Of a DNA stretch of 64,000 bases, positions 35,215 to 46,258 are shown piece after piece (position 1 is the stretch's first letter; each line of letters starts with the position of its first letter). Origin of the DNA: Cyathus striatus (lineage: Eukaryota; Basidiomycota; Agaricomycetes; Agaricales; Nidulariaceae). The stretch covers positions 3,286,001-3,350,000 of the forward strand of contig JAOVFP010000005.1 of NCBI GenBank assembly GCA_025738555.1. The letters are read 5' to 3'. The translations under genes and the position numbers were made by a program. Under the pieces are notes generated by a model. The model was given only the letters and a program-made list of their open reading frames with translations, did no database searches and was not told the DNA's origin.

Positions 35215-35934
35215 TACAGTCGAACTTGTCTTAACCCATAGGGGTCCGTGGACATAAAAACCTATGGGTTACTCTGGGTTATGGGCTGCTACGATACAGA
35301 GCTGCTTACGTAATATGACTTCTGCTATATACAAAGATTGATTACATAATTAAAATTGCTACTTATGGAATTGTGTGATTCACACCCAAAGCTCGCAAGG
35401 CTATGCTCAACCTTTCTGGTATAGGGTGCAGTGACATTCAAGAGGTACTTTGACCTTTACAGGGTCCGCCTCATGACTTTGAGAGGGGTTTAAATCATAC
35501 TAGTGATAGCACAACGATAGAAATGTGCTGGGGTACCGTACAGTGTCAGTACAGAATAGAATGTAGCTACTTTCATATATTCGGTAGAAACCACTTACTA
35601 TTACGCCTGGCTACATTAAATATAAATATCAAATAAAACGATAGATATTGATTGGATAGTGATAGAAATGCAATGTAAGCGTTTCAGACACTGATGGACC
35701 TGACCCAAAGCCTGACCTAAAGCGTGACACGGAAGCATAAATTATGTTATATTTCCTTTTTAGGACGCAAGTATGGGTTACAGATCTCTCTCAAACCTAT
35801 GGTCTATAGGGTATCATAGGAATATGGGTTACGGACCCATTTCTCCCGCCCACCGATTCGGTGGACAAAAAAACCCATGGGTTGTTCGCGGTTATGGACT
35901 GCTGCGGGTATGGGATAGGACAAGTTCGACTGTA
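35215..35934. mobile_element. MITE-like DNA transposon remnant with TA target site
   Basis: The 16 bases tacagtcgaacttgtc at 35215-35230 reappear exactly as their reverse complement at 35919-35934. Taking the outer TA as target duplication leaves a 716-bp element (35217-35932) with a 14-bp perfect inverted end (CAGTCGAACTTGTC) and further, less perfect arm similarity (a CCCATA block just inside). A CAGT start with TA duplication is typical of the Tc1/mariner superfamily, including pogo-like elements. There is no transposase frame inside, so this is a non-autonomous copy. The arms also contain smaller palindromes built from cccatagg/cctatggg. Confidence 0.7.
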
Positions 35935-36640
35935 CCCGTAAATGAAATAGACTTGCAAGGGCGCTAAATATGACTCCTATTGAGTGAAAAAACCGTCGGT
36001 AAAAGGTCAGATGACTACATGAAAATGTGTTCATGTGAATATTTGGTCAGTAGTTGCTGCTTTGGTTAGATGACGGTGGCGGGAGTCAAGAGGTATGCTG
36101 TAGCAGGAATGGCACCGATAGCAAGTATAGAAGCGTAGTAGGTGCGTTTGAGCGCCAATTTTCGCCTGCTGTCGTTGAGAATGCGGACACAGGTAAGTAG
36201 ACTGGAATGGAGACAGATCAGTGTGGAGAGGGAGGAGGATTAGGTCGGTTGTTTGTCCAATGACGCTCCGCATGATGGCTTAGCGCCCGAACGGAAACCC
36301 AAGAAAAGTGTTCTCACTGCTGTCAGCCTCAATTCTGTGAATTAGAGTTCAGAAGCCATAAACCCTAGTAATCAAACCGTAGGTAATACTAACTCTGGTT
36401 CAACTAGTTCATTGGATAAGGAGAAGTTGAGTAGAAGTTTGTATACGACAAGCGTCTGACCGGAAATAAGTCGGAGGATTAGCAGAGAGAAAGTAGCTTA
36501 GTCTCGGGGTTGACTTGTTCAGATCCGCGCAGTACCTCTTAGCACTTCGATGGAGATCATGGCCGAGTGTGGGCAGGTGTGGATGAGATGAAGCAAGGTG
36601 AGGCACGGGCGTCAATAGGATTCATCATTACCCTTCATTA
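35935..36640. other. Intergenic, nothing seen
   Basis: About 700 bases between the MITE and the tandem-repeat field, without a supportable feature. Confidence 0.4.
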
Positions 36641-38790
36641 CTGCGCTCGTTTGGTTGCGATGTCATGGTTATCTTTCAGGCGGTGCTAGGGCATCAAACA
36701 AAGCTCGCTCAAAACGAGAATATGCGCGTAAAGAGACTTTGGGGAAGTACGAGGCGCACACATCACAGTCATGTGAAACTTTGAGAGTCAGACGGTATCC
36801 AAATGCAAGGGGCTTCAGATTGAAGACAGACATGTGAGAGGCGCTTAAATAGCAAGAAGCGCGCCTGGCGCCAAGATGCCCTTAATACATTTGAAGTCGT
36901 GAACATCTTCGAGACGTTGTCCAGTACTAAGTTCGTTGTTATTACTTGTTATAGAAATAGTTCGTAATACCTGGATACCTGGGAAGTGAGAAGCACATGG
37001 GTATGCTTATTGGATAACGATGTCGTGAACAACCTGAAGAGAGAGCCACCATATCAATGTCATGGAAATTTGTTGTCGTTGCGATGTCCTGCCAGGCGTT
37101 CAAACAAAGTTCAAACAGCAAGAATACGTTCCAATATTATTTTGTGAGTCATTCGGTATCCATGGCATAAAGAACTTTTGAGACGTTCTCCAGGAAAGTT
37201 CATCGTTAATATACCTGTTAAGACCGAGGCATCCCCGGCGTCAATAGATGCCACTGCGTATGTTCGTTTGATATCGACGTCGTGAGGATGACCAACTGCC
37301 ACGGGATTCAGACAAACATTCGATGTTCAAGTCGGGCGTTCGAAATGGGACGCCACCATGTTTGTTTGATACTAACGTTGCAGAGAACCATGAGAATGTG
37401 CCCAGCTGTCACGGGATTCAGACAAACGTTCGATGTACAAGACAGGCGTCTGAAATGAGACGCCTAGGTAACAACGCCACCATACTTGTTTTATATCGAC
37501 GTTGTTGTACATAGTGAATCATAACGCCAGGTGCTTCTGACAAAAATCACTGTTAACGAAGATAAGCGCTGAGAGCTGAGAGACGTTTAAATAATTGTTG
37601 ATGTAGGCGCGTGACGGAATAGAGGCGCCAGCGAAGTGAGAACCGCAGCGGCATTAATAGACGCTAGCAATTATACCTGTTTTAAGTCGTTGTTGTGGAG
37701 AAGGTGTACAGCTGCCAGGGGTTAATTATCGATATGAAAGTGCATTGCTACTGCTCGCGATGGGGCGCGAAGGAAGATCCGGAAGGGGATATAGGAAGCG
37801 CTCCTATGCAAGCGTCTAACGCCACCATGCTCATCTGATATCGACGGTGCAGTTGTTGATATCACATGAGGGTGTTCAACTGCCAGGGGCTTTTGACGAA
37901 GTTCATTGTTGATGTGGTAGCTGTCCCCAATAGGTTCCATTACCTTCAGGCAACTTCATTATTGTCCTTGAAGGCGCGTGACAGAATAAAGACACCTGCG
38001 AAGTGGGAACCACCGCGGTATCATTAGACGCCACTAATTATGGTCATTTATATCGGTGTCGTGGGGAAGGTGTAGGTATAATTGAGTTGAGATGAAAGCT
38101 CATTGCTACTGCTCGCGCCAGACGCTTGAAGAAAGATACCATAGCTTATGGAAAGACGTTTCCGTTTCAGCGTCAACAGCAGCCGTTACGGCCGTTCTAT
38201 TTTGCTGAGAAATTTGACCACGAGAAGAATGCTCACTTGTCAGGAACAGGGGGGAGATTAAGAAAAAGTCAGTTCAAATCAAGTGCAAACCACCTAAGTC
38301 TGCACGACAAGCGCATGAAGAAACAAATTTGTTCGGAAGCGCTCTAATTTCACCGTCTGTGTCCATATGGTCTTTGACTTCCCGACTTCCCAATGTCCTT
38401 TGAGAATGAAAAAAATTGAGAAGGATGTTTACCTAGTTCAGACAAAGATCAGCACAGGAAGAAGCAGAGTGAGCCGTAAGATACGTACCGATGAGCCCGC
38501 TTTGTTTCGAGTCATTGATTCAAGTTGAAAACGAGTTGCGAGCGGCGTCTTTGGACGAAGTTAAAGACAAAAATCAAGATAGACGCCTTGGTAGAATGGA
38601 TGCTATTTGCAAAGATGTGCAAGACGGTAGATCAACCGGTTTTGAGACAAAGTTCGATGCTAGTGAAAGGAAATGGTTAAGAGGCAGTAGCTATAGTTAG
38701 AGCGTCAATTTGTTCCATCGTTTCGACATCATGTCAACATCTCGTCTCGAAAGAGACAAAGATCACGATAGGCGCTTTTACGAACACGCA
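36641..38790. repeat. Decayed tandem-repeat field
   Basis: Modules recur in the same order and orientation: a gacgccacca-type start, a tgatatcgacgttgtg block, gctgccaggg, then cagacaaacgttcgatgt. Clear starts lie near 37250, 37350, 37474, 37660, 37819 and 38027. Two units (37289-37320 and 37399-37430) are nearly identical over 20 bases (cacgggattcagacaaac). A longer unit (37600-37777) recurs at 37969-38130, an offset of about 365. A module of the form gacaaagatcacgataggcg occurs at about 38566 and 38755. No frame is conserved between units, so the array looks non-coding. Confidence 0.6.
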
Positions 38791-39293
38791 GAGCGGAAAG
38801 GATTCCGGTAAACGCCTGCGGCCGTCGACCTACGTCTCCTACGTGGCGAGCAGGGATGCTAGCGGCAGAGCTAGAAGTTGATACATATGTTTTGCGAAAA
38901 GTGGAAATTGAAGTTGCCGATTCCTGGTTGAAGCTGACAAGTTCCGCTTTACGCGGGAGATGCAGGCCGGAAGCACGAGTTCTAGCTGACGTGTACCACG
39001 GGGATCGACGGCGGGTATGAATGGTAGAAGAATAGGCGAGTTTCTGAGGCGGAGAAGAGGGATTTGCTTGGATGGGTTGGATTGCGGGTGTGAATGGGGT
39101 CGAGGGAGCTGGGCTGGAGCGGTGGTGAGAAGAAGAATAGGAGGAGGAAAGACAGAGAACGATGACATAATTTGTGGTTGCGTAAGAGAGCTGACTCATA
39201 GGCTTCCGGCTGGTTGTCCTCGCTCAGCTGTTCGTGGTACTCGCCGTCTGGCTCTTCGTCCTCCCGTCCACCCGGTTCCGACTTACTCCCCAT
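38791..39293 (-). other. Possible divergent small gene upstream of flippase copy 2 (unresolved)
   Basis: From the ATG at 39293 a minus-strand frame opens with a strongly hydrophilic, coding-like segment (MGSKSEPGGREDEEPDGEYH, then EQLSEDNQPEAYESALLRN). Other minus frames downstream (39199-38729, 39168-38839) are Ser/Pro/Arg-rich. I could not join them with confident splice sites, and the far end runs into the tandem-repeat field. It could be a small gene sharing a promoter with flippase copy 2 (226 bases from its ATG) or chance GC-rich open frames. Confidence 0.25.
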
Positions 39294-39519
39294 CCCCCTC
39301 CCCTCCTCCTCATCGCCTCACTCAACGACGGACAATGCTTGCTTGTTGATCACCATTTCTAATAACTACCATAAAGCATACTAACTAACCACTGCAAACG
39401 AACCAAATACGACCAAGTGTACCAGTACAGCTACTCCATATCTTACCCGGTGTACAACCATCCTTTCCTCTGCTTCGTATTCCCCTTTCTTTCACCTCGA
39501 ACCAGTGCCTTAACTGGCT

Positions 39520-42500
39520 ATGCCTTCTGCCTTCCACAAAAAGTCTGCATTGTCCCGCTGGTACGACACTGTTGCCGCATTCAAGGTTGAGGACCTCTTC
39601 GTGCGCAAGCGCGTGCCAGGTCCCCAAAGAACTGTGTTCGTCAATGAGGATCTCCCGGATGATTATAAGGACACTAAGGGGAGAGTGAAAAAGGACCATG
39701 TGTATTGCACAAACCAGGTTATCACTTCCAAATACACTATTATCACCTTTTTGCCTAGGAATCTGTTGGAGCAGTTTAGGAGGGTGGCCAATATGTGCGT
39801 TTATCAATCTTGTTCATTATCGCTTCCTGTTAATTTACCTCTATCTGTGACGTAGCTTCTTCCTTGCCATCGCCATCTTGCAATTTTTCCATATATTCGG
39901 CACCATCTCCCCCGGACTCGTCATTCTCCCACTTCTCATTGTTCTTGGAATCACAGCCCTAAAGGATGGATATGAAGATATCAAACGCCATCAGTCCGAC
40001 AGCAGAGTGAACAACGCTCAAGTTAAGATCCTCTCCGGGGGCGGATGGGTCAATCCAAATGAAATGGCTCCCAAAACCAAGACCTTCGTCCGGAGAGTAG
40101 TGCCCAAGGCTGCAACTAGGCGCATAGCAAAGGCCGCAAGACGGGGCAATAACCAGGACAAAAAAGAGAGTGTCATCAGTCCTGCCGTGGAATATGACGA
40201 TCCTCTGCGCCGTTCGCAGTCCCTAGCCCAGCCCCCAGCTATACCCACAGATACAGACATTGAAGATCAAGATGAACAACCGGAACACCACCGCGGAATC
40301 CACCTCTTCCATCGCCACGACGACGATGAACGTGCACACTGGAAAAAGACCTCCTGGGAAGACGTCCGCGTAGGCGACTTTATCAAGATAAATGACAACC
40401 AGCCTTTCCCCGCCGACATCCTCATCTGCGCCACGTCCGAAGAAGAAAACGTTGCATTCGTGGAAACGAAGAATCTGGACGGGGAGACGAATCTCAAGTC
40501 CCGCCATGCGGTTTCGTGCCTTACCCACCTGCGCAGTGCAGCGGCATGTGCGGATCCCAGGAACAGCTTCAGCGTGGAGTGTGATCGCCCAGACGTGAAC
40601 ATGTACAAGATGAATGCGGCGGTGAAGATGGGGAGTGGGGAGGTGTTTCCAGTCGATATGGGCATGGTGTTGCTTAGGGGGACTGTGTTGAGGAATACGG
40701 GGTGGGTTATTGGGGTCGTGTTGTATACCGGCGAGGATACAAGGATTGTGATGAATAGTGGGGGGACGCCGAGTAAGAGGAGTAAGGTTGAGAGGCAGAT
40801 GAATCCCCAGGTGTAAGTTTGTTCTGTTTTAGGGCCTTGGAGGTGCTGATGCGCATTTTTAGGTTTATTAACCTCATGCTGCTTGCGCTTATGGCCATCG
40901 CATGTGCCATTGTCGATTCTGTACTGGAACATCGCGATTATCCAAAAGGCGCGCCATGGTTATACGGCGCGAATCGTTCAGACGACAATCCAAACATTAA
41001 TGGGCTTATTACGTTTGCTTTTGCGCTGATCACGTATGTCGGGTTTCCTTTTCTTCTCTTCTCCACCCCTTTCCTAGTCTTCTGCTTCTTCATATAATCT
41101 TGAGTTTAACCTTCTGGGGCGAGGATCGCTGACGCCTGTTCACCTGCAGATTCCAAAACATTGTCCCCATATCCCTGTACATCTCCATCGAGTTCGTGCG
41201 CACATGTCAAGCGGCGTTCATTTACTTTGATTCGGAAATGTATTATGCGAAGAATAATCAGCCCACGCTTGCGCGCAGTTGGAATTTGTCGGATGATTTG
41301 GGGCAGGTGGAGTATATCTTTTCGGATAAGACTGGAACGTTGACTCAGGTGAGCCGTTTTTGCCTTTATGCTGAAGGATGTGAAATTGATATGATGTAGA
41401 ACGCCATGGTTTTCCGTAAATGTACAATTGGCGGGAAAGTGTACAATGGGCGTGAAGGGGAAGACGGCGACGGTTCCACAGAGGAAGTTAAACCCATTGT
41501 ACCCCTAGATAAATCGTCTACGATATCCAACGGGGAGAGAAGGGCCGCACCGACGGGTGGAGATATACCCCTTGTTGATGTCCGTTCGTCCACAGGTGAT
41601 TCAAGCACCACTCAAACTCCCGGTGGACCACATCCCAATCCCAGTGCCACAGCTACCCCGAATCCGATGGGGGCAACAGCGACGAAGGCACGGGCACATT
41701 TCCGCGATGAGGAGCTGAGCAGGGATTTACAGGATGCGATTCATGCACATGAGGGGGCCGCTGCGTCCCATGCGCGGAGTCTTAATGGTTTCTTCTCAGT
41801 ATTGGCGTTGTGTCATACTGTTTTGACCACTGTGGATCCTGCCACCGGAGCGATAGAATATAAAGCGCAAAGTCCGGACGAGGCCGCGCTTGTTCAAGCC
41901 GCAGCGGACATGGGCTTCGTCTTCCGCGGACGCGATCGCGAGATCTTGCTTCTGCAGACTCCGTTCGGCGTTGGGGAGAATGAGGCAGAGGGGGAGCATC
42001 TGGAACGGTATGAGCTTATGAACATCTTGGAATTTACGAGCTCGCGGAAGAGGATGAGTGTCATTTTGAGGAAACTGGATACGGAGGACGGGAGGTTATT
42101 TTTGTTATCTAAGGGAGCGGATAATGTGATCTTTGAGAGGTTGAGGAAGGGGATTCCAGAGCAGGAGGAGTTGAAGAGGGTTACGGAGAAGAATTTGGAC
42201 GAGTTTGCGGGGCAGGGGCTGAGGACGCTCACGTTGGCTTATAAGGTTATTGGAGGTTCGTTTTGTTCTCCTTTGTGTTCTTTTAGTTTTGAGTGCTGAT
42301 TTGGATTGTAGAGGAAGAATACCAGGCTTGGAGCGAGCGATACCATGAGGCTACTATCGCCATGGATGATAGGGAGGATAAAATTGAAGCTGTGTCGGAT
42401 GAGATTGAGCAGGATCTTCGGCTGCTTGGTGCAACTGCTATTGAAGATAAATTGCAAGACGGTGTCCCCGAGACTATTGCTGATCTTAAGAGGGCTGGTA

Positions 42501-44799
42501 TTAAGATCTGGGTTGCGACGGGTGATAAACTCGAGACTGCCATTGGTGCGTTCCTCTTCAGCTTGCATAGTTAACGAAGTTGACAGTATATTTGTATTGA
42601 TAGCCATTGGACACAGCACGAATTTAATATCTCCTGACTCGAATATTATTGTTATCCGTGGTGGGAATGGTGAAACGAGTAGACCTGTCTATCAGCAAAT
42701 GGTTGGTGCTGTCGAGGAGTTCTTCCCTGATAGTGACCTGTTGGAGGATGGCACCTTCGCCGAAGAGCCTCCGTCCAGACCCACCTCGCCCGGTGCCACT
42801 AACTGGCAAGGGGGAGGCCAGCTCCGCAGGATCGATACTGGAATCTCTTCCATTGTCGGCTCGAACAACGGCGAAAAGCCTGGTGGATTCGTTCTCGTTA
42901 TTGATGGGGCGGCGTTGTCCTCGGTGAGTATCGTTTCGACTTCGCGTCCTATTTATCATGGATAGAACTGGTTTATTTATATCCTGTTTTTCAGGCCCTG
43001 GGCGATGACCGACATAAGCACCTCTTGCTCCAATTGGCTATTCTTTGCGAAGGAGTGATCTGCTGTCGTGTATCTCCTTTGCAGAAAGCGCTCGTCGTGA
43101 ATCTCGTGAAGGATGGCCTTGGGTCGATGACTCTGGCCATTGGAGATGGGGCGAACGACGTGAGCATGATTCAAGCAGCGGACGTGGGTGTTGGTATCTC
43201 AGGAGAAGAAGGACTACAAGCTGTCAACTCATCCGATTATGCGATTGGGCAGGTAGGGTTTTTTGAGATAACGGACGGGGAGTGAAATGTGGCCTGACAT
43301 GATCTCTGCTTTTATAGTTCCGTTTCCTTAAACGCCTTTTGTTTGTCCATGGACACTGGTCATATGCGCGCAATGGAAATATGTGCGTTGCGCGTAATTC
43401 TATTTTTATCAACTGCCCCCTGACATTTCATTGATTGATAGGATTCTCAACTTCTTCTACAAGAATATCGTTTGTATTGGCGTGCTTTGGTGGTTCCAAA
43501 TTTACTGTGGATGGAGTTCAAACTAGTAAGTGAAAATGTTTGTGGTGTAGATGGGCGCTTACATGGCGGTTATAGTGTCTTTGAATATACTTACCTTCTC
43601 TTCTGGAATTCATTCTGGACTATCGCACCTGTCATTGGAATTGGATTGTTTGATCGCTTTGTTGGTATGTTGCTTTCGCGTCCGTTTTAGTACCCGTGCG
43701 GTGTACTAACAGAATTGATTTGCAGACGCTCATGTGTTAATGGACCTCCCCGAGCTTTACCGCCATGGGCGCGAAGGACACTGGTTTGGAATGCGTGATT
43801 TCATCATCTATATGTTTGACGGAGTTGTTCAAGTATGTTTAATCTTGGCATGGTTTTTCGATGATGGCTAATGAGTCTTACCTAGTCTGCCATTATCTTC
43901 TTCATTATTTTGTACTCATACGTGACGACTTCTGCCCGTACAGACGGATATCAGGTTGGGCTGTATGAGTTTTCAACGGTAAGAATTAAACCTATGGCTG
44001 ATAGTGTCTGATGCTGATCGTTTGATGTAGACCATGGCGTTCGCCGCTGTCTTTGCAGCCAACCTGTTCAATGGTATGAACACGACCGCGTGGACGGGAT
44101 GGGTCTTCTTCGCAGTCTTCATCGGTATTGTGTTGATCTGGGTGTATACGGTATATTGATACGCTGTTGTGTTTTAATATTGGACTAATTTTTTGGCTGC
44201 AGGCGGTTTATAATGCCATCACCCCTGGCTGGTTCGTGACACCAGTATTTGGCAACAACAACTTCCTTTTTGAATCTGCTTACTACTGGTTCGGTTTGAT
44301 ACTCACCACCATCCTCGCCTTGACACCTCGCTACCTGTTCAAGGCATGCAAGTTCATGTTCCGCCCTGACGACATTGATACTGTGCGGTACATCAGGAAG
44401 TATCATCCTGACTGGGACCTCGCACACGAACCACAGGCTCATGGCCAAACACCCAGCGCTCTTGCTGGCATGGCACGTCCTGTTTCATTAAGATCGCGTT
44501 CAGTCTCAAGACATGGAAGCACGTCTTCACATTTACCAAGACCGTCAATGGATCTCCGCAGTGCCAGTAGGAGAGACATGTCCACTGGTGTTACATCAGT
44601 GCATCGTGGATTCGACTTTTCAACAGAGGAGAATGGTGTTGCCATGCAGCGTATGCAGACCAATTTGTCGGAAATACGACAGAGCAGGACCAACTTACCC
44701 GAAACTGCTGTGAGAAGAAGACATGGTCTTGGCCATGTATTCTCTGTACGACATGGGTTCCTTCGGAAGAAACCTTCGAATAAGAAAGATTCGGAGTGA
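39520..44799 (+). CDS. P4-ATPase (phospholipid flippase, Dnf1/2-like), copy 2
   Basis: Fifteen exons give 1474 aa: 39520-39794, 39856-40812, 40863-41033, 41150-41348, 41400-42255, 42312-42545, 42604-42923, 42995-43252, 43318-43382, 43442-43525, 43576-43664, 43726-43832, 43886-43978, 44031-44150, 44203-44799. Every junction matches copy 1 in position and phase, except that one exon (42995-43252) is split in copy 1. Motifs: [15 protein letters not shown] (Asp527), [41 protein letters not shown], then the C-terminal membrane half. Role as for copy 1. It differs by a longer actuator-loop insert ([16 protein letters not shown] region), a longer nucleotide-domain insert after VYNGREG, and visibly GC-richer third positions. 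That suggests this is the more strongly expressed or ancestral copy (inference). Confidence 0.93.
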
Positions 44800-45833
44800 A
44801 CGAAATCAACTTAAAAAACCTAATGATAAAAAAATCTTCGATTACGTTCCGTTCTTTTCTTATCGTTACTCAACCCCATTATTATTTCCTTTAGACAGAT
44901 TTAGGCATCTTCTATCATTGCATATATCTATCTTTTTTCCAGCTATGTGTGTACTTTCACAAGCACAATTGTATCAAACAGCATTATCTTTTACCTACAT
45001 GTTTGCTTATTTATTTTCTTTACGACCCTTGACGTTTAATACATACAGCTTGGTAATCACAATCTCCGCTACTAAAGACATGATATTGTGTTGTTCATGT
45101 AATGTGAAACGAAATAAACGTGCTAGTTGACTCCGGTATTAATTGGAGACTAGTGTTATAAAAGTATGAAAGTTCTTCGAAGTATTTAGAACTGGATTGT
45201 GCTATTTCATGAACCACCAGCGGAAATTGCAACGTTAAAGGGAGCTAATAGCAATTAACTACACCAGTGGTCCATTCGACTGCACAAGTACTGGTTCATT
45301 TGCCCAACTTTGTGCAGGAGAGGAATCGAATTTAATGTCATAAGTAAAGAAAAACGGGACCATTCTCACACAACTCGACTGTGCACAGTAATTCCGGGTA
45401 TACTAGTTTTATAAGCTTCTTTAGCTTTGCCCAAAGCTCTGCAAATATTCATGGGTTTTCGCGCGCCAACTGGGAGTCGTCATGTCGAATATCAGCTGTG
45501 TACGATAGTTGAGATTTCGTAGTCTTTAAGCCGAGGAGGTAATGGAGATTCACGAAAGCATTTCACCTATATATACTTGCGTATGCCACTTTGCGCCGCA
45601 CGAAGTAGAACGTTATCATGTCAAATGAATGGAGATGACACGTATATGAGAATAGCTCGTCACACTCCATGTTTCAGGCAACTTAGAACATACCACGAAA
45701 GATTTAAATATCATGTTCCAATAAAGTAACTGGTAATGTACGACAGCCTACTGCAAATTAGAATACCAAAAGTAGTAATGTCAAAGCTAAGCTCACCGAA
45801 TTAATCCACCTTCCAAGCGACTCCACCCACCAA
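44800..45833. other. Convergent intergenic
   Basis: About 1 kb of AT-rich sequence between the 3' ends of flippase copy 2 and MRPL37; no gene seen. Confidence 0.5.
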
Positions 45834-46258
45834 CTATTGAGTCTTCATGAAGTTGGTTTCTTTTATACGTATTTTGTTTTCATGACGCCTCTTTACCCTC
45901 TCGCCCTTGCCTGCAGGTCCGTCATCCGGGTATTCTTTCGTCTTGAGAACAGTCCACAACCACGGCGGGTACTGATCCTCTGGCAGCGCAAGTACTGCAG
46001 GCTGACCCTTTAGATAGTTCAATCCCGATAGGACGGTATCAGCGGGACATGATGACTTTATGTCTGCGGCAGCTGTAAAACAGGTAGTGTTAGCGCGTAG
46101 GAATGTGCCAATGACGATGTATACAGTAACTTACCACCTGCCGCTGAATCTTTTTTGAAAGCTGCTTTCTTGCTTGGGGCCTCAGCGGTACTGGAGTACC
46201 TGAGGCATGTGCGCCTTAGGCAACTTGTCGACGGTCGGAAGGTTTGGAGGAAGGACAT
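45834..46258 (-). CDS. MRPL37: Mitochondrial ribosomal protein mL54
   Basis: Two exons (46258-46135 and 46072-45834; 62-nt intron) give 120 aa. The first about 30 residues are basic, Ser/Thr-rich and lack acids (MSFLQTFRPSTSCLRRTCLR), a mitochondrial import presequence. The mature part carries the family core: SSCPADTVLSGLNYLKG, the EDQYPPWLWTVL segment, and the C-terminal basic KIRIKETNFMKTQ. This is the mL54/Ribosomal_L37 family (yeast MRPL37, animal MRPL54), a component of the large mitoribosomal subunit. Length and both motifs are as expected. The start at 46258 is chosen because the upstream codons need a GTG. Confidence 0.9.

Noticed and set aside
34827..35255. 142-codon minus-strand gene
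   Set aside because: Its start lies inside the MITE terminus and no motif or splice structure supports it.
36641..38790. Tandem field as a CRISPR-like array
   Set aside because: Units are long, unequal and degenerate without constant-length spacers, and the sequence is eukaryotic.
39017..39349. Plus-strand 110-codon ORF before flippase copy 2
   Set aside because: Arg/Gly-rich translation of GC-rich leader sequence, antisense to another unconvincing frame; no family signal.
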